Of a stretch of 64,000 nucleotides of DNA, positions 49,224 through 56,634 are shown in pieces. Each line of letters starts with the position of its first letter. Position 1 is the first letter of the stretch. The stretch is from CAWFKS01 sp963816435 (GTDB lineage: Bacteria > Pseudomonadota > Alphaproteobacteria > Rhizobiales > Rhizobiaceae), in NCBI GenBank assembly GCA_963816435.1, contig CAWFKS010000018.1, forward strand, positions 1 through 64,000, read 5' to 3'. The translations under genes were made by a program, and so were the position numbers. The notes beneath the pieces were generated by a model that searched no databases, was not told the DNA's origin, and saw nothing but the letters and a program-made list of their open reading frames with translations.

Positions 49224-49982
49224 ATGGCAAAGCAGTTCCAGGGCAAGATCGCCGTCGTCACCGGTGGCGCCAACGGCATCGGCCGCGCCATCGCGATCGC
49301 CTTCGCGCAGGAGGGTGCGAACGTGGCGATTTTGGACCGGGAGCCCGATCCGCTGGCCGAGGCCGCCGATCTGGTCCGCGCGGAAGGCGTGACCGCGCTG
49401 CCGATCAACGCCGACCTCACCGACAAGCACGAGGTCGCGGACGCCTTCGCGAAGGTCAGGTCCGACCTCGGCAAGGTCGATCTCCTGACCAACAATGTCG
49501 GCCAGACGGCGCGAGAGAACTATTCGGAATTCTACCTGGCCAAGCCGGAAACGCTCGAGTTCGTCATCGGCGTCTCGCTGATGACGACGCTGATGTGCTC
49601 GCGCCAGGTGGTCGGCGACATGCGCGAGCGAAAGAGCGGCAAGATCGTCTCGATCTCCTCGGACTCGGCCATCAACGGCGACATCGGCACGGTCGACTAC
49701 GCTTCGGCGAAATCCGGCGTGCTGGGTTTTACGCGCGCTCTCGCCCGCGAACTCGGCCCCTTCAAGATCAACGTCAACGCCGTCTGTCCTGGCCCCACCA
49801 ACACGCGCGCCATGCAGCGCATCCCGCAGGACGCCTACGAGCGCGCGAAGAACGCCGTCCCGCTCGGCGAGCTCTGCGATCCCGAAGATATCGCCAACGC
49901 CGTGATCTTCCTGTCGAGCGACAAGGCGCGTTTCATCACCGGCCAGACGCTGATGGTGAACGGCGGCCGCGTGTTCTACTGA
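49224..49982 (+). CDS. Short-chain dehydrogenase/reductase (SDR)
   Basis: A 252-residue SDR with TGGANGIGRAIAIAFAQEGA, LLTNNVGQTARENY and the catalytic pair YASAKSG. The start at 49224 follows TTGAGGAGGAATTC, the strongest ribosome binding site in this part of the window. The C-terminus TGQTLMVNGGRVFY is standard. It ends the operon begun by the acyl-CoA dehydrogenases. The next gene has its own box. Confidence 0.83.
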   Translation: MAKQFQGKIAVVTGGANGIGRAIAIAFAQEGANVAILDREPDPLAEAADLVRAEGVTALPINADLTDKHEVADAFAKVRSDLGKVDLLTNNVGQTARENYSEFYLAKPETLEFVIGVSLMTTLMCSRQVVGDMRERKSGKIVSISSDSAINGDIGTVDYASAKSGVLGFTRALARELGPFKINVNAVCPGPTNTRAMQRIPQDAYERAKNAVPLGELCDPEDIANAVIFLSSDKARFITGQTLMVNGGRVFY

Positions 49983-49996
49983 TGGGCGCCACGCGC

Positions 49997-50014
49997 TAGT
50001 GCATTCGGACGATG
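49997..50014 (+). promoter_or_regulatory. TAGTC/GGACGATGCC box 7
   Basis: TAGTG-CATTC-GGACGATG lies 62 bases upstream of the ipdC-like start at 50076. Confidence 0.65.
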
Positions 50015-50075
50015 TTGCCCGGGGCCGCGCGGGCGCATCTGGTCCGCGAACCGCCGCACGCAATCCTGACGGAAG

Positions 50076-51224
50076 ATGATGCCCGACACGCTCCACACGA
50101 TCCTCTGCGACAAGCTCGGCTGCCGCTACCCAATCGTCCAGACCGCCATGGGCTGGGTCGCCGATGCGAAACTGACGGCGGCGACCTGCAATGCCGGCGG
50201 CTTCGGCTTTCTCGCCGGGGCGACGATCGAGCCCGGCAAGGTCGACGAAACGATCCTCGATCTGAAGTCCCGCACCGACCGGCCCTTCGGCGTCAATTTC
50301 CACATGTTCCAGCCGAATGCCGAGGAAGTGCTCGAAGCAGTGGTCCGCCACAGGGTTCGCGCCGTCTCCTACGGCCGCGGCCCGGACGCCAAGACCATCG
50401 GAAGGCTGAAGGACGCCGGCGTGATCTGCATGCCGACGGTCGGGGCGCTGAAGCACGCGGTCAAGGCGGTCGAGCTCGGCGCCGACATCGTCACCGTGCA
50501 GGGCGGCGAAGGCGGCGGACATACCGGCGCGGTGCCGACGACCATCCTGCTGCCGCAGGTAATCGACGCCGTCGACGTGCCCGTCGTGGCCGCCGGCGGC
50601 TTTTCCGACGGTCGCGGGCTGGTCGCCGCCCTCGCCTGGGGTGCCGCGGGCATGGCCATGGGAACGCGCTTCCTGTTGACCAAGGACTCGCCGGTACCCA
50701 AGGCCACGCTCGAGCGCTACCTGCGCACCAAAGACCCCACCGTCATCAAGGTGTCGACCGCCGTCGACGGCCTGCCTCAGCGCTTCATCGAGAACGACGA
50801 ACTGCGCCGCCTGGAAAAGATGAGCCTGCCGGCGCGGCTTGCCGTCTCCACGCAATATGCCCGCAAGTGGGGCAAGGAGGCCGGGTTAGGCCCGATCGGC
50901 ATGGCCAGGCTCGGCCTGAAGGCGATGGCGGGCGACGAAGGCGGCTTCCGCCGCACCGTCATGGCCGCCAATCTGCCGACTCTCGTGCAGCGCGGCATCG
51001 TCGCCGGCGATCCCGACCACGGTCTTTTGCCGAGCGGCCAGGTTGCCGCCACGATCGGCGAACTGGAAAGCTGCGAAGAGCTGATCACGCGCATCGTCGC
51101 CGAAGCCGGAGCGCGGCTCGACGCGCTCGCCGCGCTGAAGCCGGCGGCGAAGACGAGCACCCGCAAGGCACCGGCGCGAAAGGCCCCTGCCCGCAAATCC
51201 TCCGCCGAACGGAAAGCGCAATGA
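50076..51224 (+). CDS. ipdC: IpdC-like flavin oxidoreductase (nitronate monooxygenase fold)
   Basis: A 382-residue FMN-binding TIM-barrel protein. LGCRYPIVQTAMGWVADAKL, VTVQGGEGGGHTGAVPTTIL and VVAAGGFSDGRGLVAALAWG match the IpdC subgroup, which acts after IpdF in steroid ring C/D degradation, rather than true nitronate monooxygenases. The protein carries an extra C-terminal tail of about 26 residues rich in Ala, Lys, Arg and Pro (KAPARKAPARK), which I do not recall in actinobacterial IpdC. Its stop overlaps the echA20-like start (ATGA at 51221-51224). A TAGTC box precedes it. Confidence 0.86.
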   Translation: MMPDTLHTILCDKLGCRYPIVQTAMGWVADAKLTAATCNAGGFGFLAGATIEPGKVDETILDLKSRTDRPFGVNFHMFQPNAEEVLEAVVRHRVRAVSYGRGPDAKTIGRLKDAGVICMPTVGALKHAVKAVELGADIVTVQGGEGGGHTGAVPTTILLPQVIDAVDVPVVAAGGFSDGRGLVAALAWGAAGMAMGTRFLLTKDSPVPKATLERYLRTKDPTVIKVSTAVDGLPQRFIENDELRRLEKMSLPARLAVSTQYARKWGKEAGLGPIGMARLGLKAMAGDEGGFRRTVMAANLPTLVQRGIVAGDPDHGLLPSGQVAATIGELESCEELITRIVAEAGARLDALAALKPAAKTSTRKAPARKAPARKSSAERKAQ

Positions 51225-52001
51225 GCGAGAAGAAGCAGTTCTGGACGAAGATAGAAGACGGCATCGCCGAGCTGGTCATCGAGAGCCCGCCGGTGAATGC
51301 GCTCGAATTCGGTCGGGTGGCGAAGCTTCAGCCGGGAAATCGACCGGCTCAATGCCGACGACGACGTGCGCGTCATCGTCGTGCGCGCAGAAGGCAGGGG
51401 CTTCTGCGCCGGCGTCGACATCAAGGAGTTGCAGGCGCACCCCTCGCGCATCGTTGAGGTGAATGCCGGCAATTACGAGACGTTCCGGGCGCTCCACCGC
51501 GGACTGAAGCCCGCGATCGCGGCTGTCCACGGCTACGTGCTCGGCGGCGGCATCGGCATTTGCGGTGCCGTCGACATCATCGTCGCCGCCGAGGACGCGA
51601 CGTTCGGCGTGCCGGAGGTCGATCGCGGCGCGCTCGGCGCGGGCGCTCACCTGCAGCGGATGTTCCCGCTGCAGAAGGTGCGTCAGATGTATTTCACCGG
51701 CGAGCCGATCGACGCCGCCGAGGCACACAGGCTGGGAGCGGTGGAGACAGTCGTGCCGCGCGAGAAACTGCGCGAAACCGCGCTGGCGCTGGCCGCCAGG
51801 ATCGCCGCTAAGAGCCCGACGATCATCCGCCTTGCGAAGGAAGCCCTGAACGGCGTCGAGGCCGGCGATCTCGAGGACCACTACCGCTGGGAACAGGGTT
51901 TTACCGCCCAGGCCTATCTCACCGCCGAGAGCCAGGAGGCGCGCGACGCCTTCGTCGACAAGCGCAAGGCCGATTTCGACGCGGCGAAGAAGAACAAGTA
52001 G
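51221..52001 (+). CDS. echA20: EchA20-like crotonase, ring D opening (one frameshift)
   Basis: A crotonase-fold hydrolase of about 259 residues after repair. GRGFCAGVDIKELQAHPSR, VHGYVLGGGIGICGAVDI, DATFGVPEVDRGALGAGAHL and LRLAKEALNGVE-type IIRLAKEALNGVEAGDLEDH follow mycobacterial EchA20, which hydrolyses ring D of a beta-ketoacyl-CoA in HIP degradation. The GAHLQR stretch in place of GGTQRL is typical of that group. One extra G near 51311 breaks the frame. Removing it joins NALEF to VGWRSFSREIDRLNA. It sits between ipdC- and ipdF-like genes, which strongly supports the assignment. Confidence 0.84.
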
Positions 52002-52011
52002 CGAGGTTTCG

Positions 52012-52800
52012 ATGAGCGTTCCCGTCCCGCCCTATGTCGAGGGCCACGGCCTGCTGAAGGGCAAGAGCGTGCTGATCACGGCCGCCGCCGGCGTCGGAAT
52101 CGGCTTCGCGGCGGCCAAGAAGGCGATCGAGGAAGGTTGCCGGGCCATCATGATCTCCGACATCCACGAGCGCCGGCTGGGCGAAGCGGCCGGACGGCTG
52201 CGCGAGATCGCCGGCGAGGCGCAGGTCTTCGAGCAGATCTGCAACGTCACCGACGAGGATCAGGTGCAGGCGCTGGTCGCGGCCGCCGAGGACAGGCTCG
52301 GCGGCATCGACGTGCTCATCAACAATGCCGGGCTCGGCGGCTACAGGAGCGTCGTGGAGATGGACGACGCGGAATGGAACCGCGTCATCGACATCACGCT
52401 CACCGGCACGATGCGCATGACTCGCGCCGCCTTGAAGGTGATGATCCCGCGCAAGGCCGGCGCCATCGTCAACAACGCCTCGGTGCTCGGCTGGCGCGCC
52501 CAGAAGAACCAGTCGCACTACGCCGCCGCCAAGGCGGGCGTCATGGCCTTCACCCGCTGCAGCGGCCTGGAAGCGGCCGAGCACGGCATCCGCGTCAACG
52601 CCGTGTCGCCATCGATCGCCATGCACGAATTCCTCAAGAAGGCCTCCACCGAGGAGGAGCTCGACCGGCTGCAGGGCCAGGAGGCATTCGGCCGCGCCGC
52701 GGAAGTCTGGGAGGTCGCAAACGTGATGATGTTCCTGGCCAGCGACTACGCCGGCTACATGGTCGGCGAGGTCGTATCGGTGTCGAGCCAGCGGGCATGA
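52012..52800 (+). CDS. ipdF: IpdF-like 5-hydroxy HIP-CoA dehydrogenase (SDR)
   Basis: A 262-residue SDR. The order GHGLLKGKSVLITAAAGVGI, HERRLGEAAGRL, VLINNAGLGGYRSVVEMDD, NNASVLGWRAQKNQSHYAAA and AVSPSIAMHEFL is that of mycobacterial IpdF, which oxidises the ring hydroxyl of HIP-CoA before IpdC. The catalytic pair YAAAKAG is intact. The C-terminus VGEVVSVSSQRA is also typical. It lies 10 bases after echA20 and its stop overlaps the MaoC start (ATGA). This is one of the most secure assignments in the window. Confidence 0.87.
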   Translation: MSVPVPPYVEGHGLLKGKSVLITAAAGVGIGFAAAKKAIEEGCRAIMISDIHERRLGEAAGRLREIAGEAQVFEQICNVTDEDQVQALVAAAEDRLGGIDVLINNAGLGGYRSVVEMDDAEWNRVIDITLTGTMRMTRAALKVMIPRKAGAIVNNASVLGWRAQKNQSHYAAAKAGVMAFTRCSGLEAAEHGIRVNAVSPSIAMHEFLKKASTEEELDRLQGQEAFGRAAEVWEVANVMMFLASDYAGYMVGEVVSVSSQRA

Positions 52801-53270
52801 GCGCGCCGCTGGTCTTGAATTCGCCGAAGGAGGCGATCGAAAGCGTCGGCTCGAGCCTCGGTCCGAGCGAGTGGCTGGAGATCGACCAGAAGCGCATCGA
52901 CATGTTCGCCGAGGCGACCGGCGACCACCAATGGATCCATGTCGATCCGGAGCGCGCCGCCCGGGGCCCGTTCGGGAAGACCATCGCCCACGGCTATCTC
53001 ACCTTCTCGCTGATCAACTTCTTCCTGCCGCAGCTGCTGCGAGCCGAGGGCCTGAAGATGGGCGTCAATTACGGCGCCGACCGGCTGCGCTTTCCCGCGC
53101 CGGTGCCTGTCGGCTCGCGCTTGCGCGGCGTCGGCGAGGTGGTGAAGGCCGAGCCGATCGGCGAGGACGCCGCCCAGATCACGGTGCGCATGACCATCGA
53201 GGTGGAAGGCTCCGAGCGGCCCGGCTGTGTCGCCGACATCATCGCACGGTTCTACTACCAGGTCGCGTGA
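52797..53270 (+). CDS. MaoC-like (R)-enoyl-CoA hydratase
   Basis: A 157-residue hot-dog-fold hydratase. The catalytic Asp/His dyad lies in FAEATGDHQWIHVDPERAA, the standard MaoC/R-hydratase motif, followed by TIAHGYLTFSLINFFLPQLL. It hydrates a trans-2-enoyl-CoA. Two MaoC-type functions are common in steroid ring catabolism. Its ATG overlaps the ipdF stop and its stop overlaps the next start (TGATG). Confidence 0.85.
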   Translation: MSAPLVLNSPKEAIESVGSSLGPSEWLEIDQKRIDMFAEATGDHQWIHVDPERAARGPFGKTIAHGYLTFSLINFFLPQLLRAEGLKMGVNYGADRLRFPAPVPVGSRLRGVGEVVKAEPIGEDAAQITVRMTIEVEGSERPGCVADIIARFYYQVA

Positions 53271-53905
53271 TGGCCGAAGCCGATCTTCTCGAGGACATTC
53301 GCCGCCGGCTCGATCGCCTGGAATCGCGCGACGAAATCCGGCAGCTCGTCTCGAAATATTCGCTGGCCCTCGACATGCGCGACATGGACGCGATGGCGAA
53401 CCTGTTCGTGGAGGACGTTTCCGCCGGCGGCGACAAGCGCGGCCGGCAGGCGCTGCGCGACTGGCTGGACGACACCATGCGCAAGCAGTTCAACGGCACC
53501 TCGCACCATGTCGGCACCCAGATCGTCGAATTCGTGGACCCCGACAACGCCGTCGGCATCGTCTATTCCAAGAACGAGCACGAGACGGGCGCGGAATGGG
53601 TCATCATGCAGATGATGTACTACGACACCTACGCGCGCGTCAGCGGGCGCTGGTATTTCCGCCGCCGCCAGCCACTCTACTGGTACGCCACCGATCTCAA
53701 CAAGCCGCCGGTCGGCGCGCGCAAGATGCGCTGGCCCGGCCGCGAGCCCTACGAGGGCGCCTTCCACGCGCTGTTCCCGAGCTGGAAGGAGTTCTGGGCG
53801 CGCGGCGGCGCGTCCGAAGACCCGATCGCGCCCCCTGCCCCGCTGGAACGGTTCATCGAGACGATGCGCCGCGGCACCGAGGTCCATGCGAACCGCGTCC
53901 GCTGA
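53270..53905 (+). CDS. SnoaL-like protein
   Basis: A 211-residue protein with the opening helix LEDIRRRLDRLESRDEIRQL and then LVSKYSLALDMRDMDAMANLFVEDV (SnoaL_4 family, shown here only in outline). It contains a histidine-rich stretch GTSHHVGTQIVEF at mid-protein. It overlaps the MaoC gene and the following reductase gene by a few bases, so it is part of the same operon. Its function is unknown. It could act as a dehydratase or isomerase on the ring intermediate. Confidence 0.76.
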   Translation: MAEADLLEDIRRRLDRLESRDEIRQLVSKYSLALDMRDMDAMANLFVEDVSAGGDKRGRQALRDWLDDTMRKQFNGTSHHVGTQIVEFVDPDNAVGIVYSKNEHETGAEWVIMQMMYYDTYARVSGRWYFRRRQPLYWYATDLNKPPVGARKMRWPGREPYEGAFHALFPSWKEFWARGGASEDPIAPPAPLERFIETMRRGTEVHANRVR

Positions 53906-55004
53906 GGCAGCGGCGGCTGCGGGGCTGTTCCGGCCGGCGCGTCTCGGCACGCTGAAGCTTCGCAACCGTATCGCGATGGCGCCAATGTCGCGCTACCTCT
54001 GCCCCGACAACGTTCCGCACGAGGGCGTCGCCGCCTACTATCGCCGGCGCGCCGAAAACGGCGTCGGCCTGATCATCACCGAAGGCACCTATATCGGACA
54101 CCCTTCGGCGGCGAGCTACGAAGGCGTGCCGCATTTCCACGGCGAGGCCGCGCTGGCCGGCTGGAAAAAGGTGGCGGACGAGGTGCACGCGGCGGGTGGA
54201 AAGATCTTCCCGCAACTGTGGCACACCGGCTCGTTCCGACAGTCCTGGATGGGACCGGTGAAGGGCGTTCCAGGCTTCGGGCCTTCGGAGAACCTAAATA
54301 CCTTCACCAACCATCCCGAGCCGACCAAACGGATGACGGAAGCCGACATCGCAGACATCGTCGAGGCCTACGCGCAAGCGGCTGCCGACGCACAGCGCCT
54401 CGGCTTCGACGGCATCGAGATCCACGGTGCGCACGGCTACCTCATCGACGAGTTCTTCTGGGACCGGACGAACCGCCGCCACGACCGCTACGGCGGCGAC
54501 CATGTCGGCCGCACCCGCTTCGCCGTCGAGATCATCGAGGCGATACGCCGCCGCGTCGGCCCGGATTTTCCCGTCTCCTTCCGCTTCTCGCAATGGAAGC
54601 AGCAGGACTACACGGTGCGGCTCGCCCATGCGCCGCGCCAGCTCGCCGAGATTCTCGAACCGCTGGCCAATGCCGGCGTGACGGCCTTGCACGCCTCGTC
54701 CCGCCGTTTCTGGGAGCCAGCCTTCCCCGAGGAGAACGATCTGACGATCGCCGGCTGGACGAAAAAGCTCACCGGCTTGCCGGTGATCATGGTCGGCGGC
54801 GCCGGCCTGGACCGGCCCGGGCTGAAGGAGGCGCAGCCGGCCTCGCTCGACGTCCTGGAAAAGCCGCTGGAGCGCGAGGAATTCGACGTTCTCGCCGTCG
54901 GACGCGCCCTGCTCGCCGAGGCCGAGTGGGCGATCAAAGCGCGCGAAGGCCGCCTCGCCGATTGCCGGCCCTATTCCCGCGATCTGCTAAAGACGCTCGA
55001 CTGA
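53886..55004 (+). CDS. Old yellow enzyme-family NADH:flavin oxidoreductase
   Basis: A 372-residue FMN-dependent TIM-barrel reductase. LFRPARLGTLKLRNRIAMAPM is the family opening, GFDGIEIHGAHGYLIDEFFW carries the paired histidine/asparagine-type substrate-binding region (His-Gly-Ala-His), and NRRHDRYGGDHVGRTRFAVE follows. The C-terminal LAVGRALLAEAEWAIKAREG binds the flavin phosphate. It would reduce an enone or a dienoyl-CoA in the ring pathway. It starts 20 bases before the stop of the SnoaL-like gene and is the last gene of the ipdC operon. Confidence 0.86.
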   Translation: MRTASAEAAAAAGLFRPARLGTLKLRNRIAMAPMSRYLCPDNVPHEGVAAYYRRRAENGVGLIITEGTYIGHPSAASYEGVPHFHGEAALAGWKKVADEVHAAGGKIFPQLWHTGSFRQSWMGPVKGVPGFGPSENLNTFTNHPEPTKRMTEADIADIVEAYAQAAADAQRLGFDGIEIHGAHGYLIDEFFWDRTNRRHDRYGGDHVGRTRFAVEIIEAIRRRVGPDFPVSFRFSQWKQQDYTVRLAHAPRQLAEILEPLANAGVTALHASSRRFWEPAFPEENDLTIAGWTKKLTGLPVIMVGGAGLDRPGLKEAQPASLDVLEKPLEREEFDVLAVGRALLAEAEWAIKAREGRLADCRPYSRDLLKTLD

Positions 55005-55016
55005 GGGCCACCGCCC

Positions 55017-55054
55017 AAAAAGAAAAAGCCCGCGAGGCGCACGTCCTCGCGGGC
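55017..55054 (-). terminator. Rho-independent terminator for the LuxR gene
   Basis: On the minus strand a perfect 10-base stem (GCCCGCGAGG) with a 7-base loop is followed by TTTTTCTTTTT. It lies 38-75 bases past the LuxR stop. It may also help end the convergent plus-strand operon. Confidence 0.85.
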
Positions 55055-55091
55055 AACGGTTCGCTTGGGAGGATTCGAACCGGAAATAGGG

Positions 55092-56189
55092 TCAGGCGGC
55101 CTGTTGCGGCGCGCTGCCGAGCACGGCAGCCGAATTGAGCATCAACCGCACGAGCTCGGTCTGGCGCGTGATGCCGCTCTTGGAAAAGATCGAGCGCAGG
55201 TGGGCGCGCGCCGTGTTGCGCGAGATGTCGAGCGAGGTCGCGGCGTCCTCCAGCGACAGCCCCGCCGCCAGCCGGCGCGCCACGGCCGCCTCAGCCGGGG
55301 TCAGATCGAAGAGCTGGCGCACCAGTTCGCCTTCAACCTCGGCGTTGGTGTCGGGATCGCGGATGTAGATCGCGACCGCCGCCGAGTTCGCCAGCCCGTC
55401 GCGCCGCTCGCAGGGGATCGGCTGAATGATGATGCCGAGATTGCGATTGCCCGAGAGCTTGGCGAGCGACAGGCCGCGCGCGGCAGGCGTTTCACCTTCG
55501 GCGACCGCCTGCAACACGGTCTTGACGGCCTGTTGCAGCTCGCGGTCCTGTGTGGCGGAGGTGGCGCGCAGGCGGCCAGCCTGCATCTGCAGCCCGTCGC
55601 GCTCGGCCAACGCTGCCTCGGCGATCGCCGAGGTCTTCACCACGCGGCCCTTGGCGTCGAGCATGACGACGCCGACGTAGAGCCGGTCCATGACTGTCGA
55701 ATAGAGCGCACGTTCGACTTCCGTCTCGCCGATCCTGGCCGAAAGCTCCACGCCCCGGCGCAACTGCGAAACCAGGATTTCGCAGACCGACTTCTCCTCG
55801 GTGTCGAAGCCCGGCTCGGCAAGGTCGCGGAACACCGACAGCGTGTAGCGGGTGCCGTCACGCTCGCTTGCGGCGGTCGCCGAGATCTGGTGGCAGGTTT
55901 CGGAGAGCTCGGCCAGCCGCAATTCCTCGCGCGGCGTCGGCGACAGCACGAGATCCCCGTCGACCAGTGGGGCCGCTTCCGGTTGGTCCCCGCGGACCGC
56001 CTCGGCCAGCACGACGCCGCCATGCCCCGGCGACAGGCGGTCCTCGATCCGCACGGCCACCGCCAGCGCCGAGAGCTGCACGCGGATCAACTCCGCCGAC
56101 TGCTCCAGCGGCGCTCCGGACAAGAGGCTGTCGGACACGCGATTGAAGAAGAGGCCAAACTCGACAACGGAACGGGGATGAAAGGTCAC
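55092..56189 (-). CDS. LuxR-family regulator with a large N-terminal sensory region
   Basis: A 365-residue regulator. The C-terminal LuxR helix-turn-helix (about residues 295-350) reads LTPAEAAVARRLAAGLSLED, then ATSLDISRNTARAHLRSIFS. The N-terminal 290 residues contain a PAS-like stretch (GVVMLDAKGRVVKTS) and no receiver or autoinducer domain that I recognise. The architecture recalls TeiR-type LuxR regulators of steroid degradation in Comamonas. The GTG start at 56189 is set by AAGGAGGAATCGCC. It is monocistronic, ended by a terminator, and has a 200-base leader region with repeated elements further upstream. Confidence 0.82.
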   Translation of the reverse strand: MTFHPRSVVEFGLFFNRVSDSLLSGAPLEQSAELIRVQLSALAVAVRIEDRLSPGHGGVVLAEAVRGDQPEAAPLVDGDLVLSPTPREELRLAELSETCHQISATAASERDGTRYTLSVFRDLAEPGFDTEEKSVCEILVSQLRRGVELSARIGETEVERALYSTVMDRLYVGVVMLDAKGRVVKTSAIAEAALAERDGLQMQAGRLRATSATQDRELQQAVKTVLQAVAEGETPAARGLSLAKLSGNRNLGIIIQPIPCERRDGLANSAAVAIYIRDPDTNAEVEGELVRQLFDLTPAEAAVARRLAAGLSLEDAATSLDISRNTARAHLRSIFSKSGITRQTELVRLMLNSAAVLGSAPQQAA

Positions 56190-56413
56190 GGCGATTCCTC
56201 CTTCGCTCGTCTTGTTCCGCACCGGTCTCGCCGCGACGCGCGCGGAGCCGGTCCGGTCAGGCGGACACCTCGCCTCGGAAAGCCGGCTACACCATCCCGT
56301 GAGGGCAAAGCCCTGCCGCCCGCGCACCACTGATGCGGTGCGTCGGCGCCCGTGCGGGACGGGTAGGACGGTGCATTTTCAGCTTCCTCCCGAGGCTGTT
56401 TTCCAGCCTGTCT

Positions 56414-56500
56414 TGACATTGTTGTCACTAATTCGACGCAGTGTCAAACTCATTTACACCGTGTCGAAAATTCATCAACAGCGTCAGTCGAGTGCATTGC
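56414..56500. repeat. Cluster of GTGTC/TGTCA elements upstream of LuxR
   Basis: TGACA-TTGT-TGTCA at 56414-56427 is an inverted repeat. GTGTCAAACT at 56441, GTGTCGAAAA at 56461 and GCGTCAGTCG at 56481 are spaced exactly 20 bases apart. They lie in the 445-base gene-free stretch 56190-56634, whose remaining parts hold the LuxR leader and the terminator at 56573-56604. I see no coding sequence there. Confidence 0.5.
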
Positions 56501-56572
56501 AACAGGATTGCGGAGGCGTCGCCAACCCGTTGGGAACACGTATGTTTTTGGCCCCAAGACTTGCTGCAGCGC

Positions 56573-56604
56573 AAAAACAAGGAGCCGGGCGCAAGGCCCG
56601 GCTC
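56573..56604 (-). terminator. Rho-independent terminator after the second LIV binding-protein gene
   Basis: On the minus strand a perfect 9-base stem (GAGCCGGGC) with a 5-base loop is followed by CTTGTTTTTG, 31 bases past the stop at 56635. Confidence 0.8.
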
Positions 56605-56634
56605 TTCACGAAAAATCCAGTTTCTTGGTAGCGC

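Noticed and set aside
50076..51224. Annotation as nitronate monooxygenase
   Set aside because: Sequence features and the echA20/ipdF neighbours fit the IpdC subgroup of that fold.
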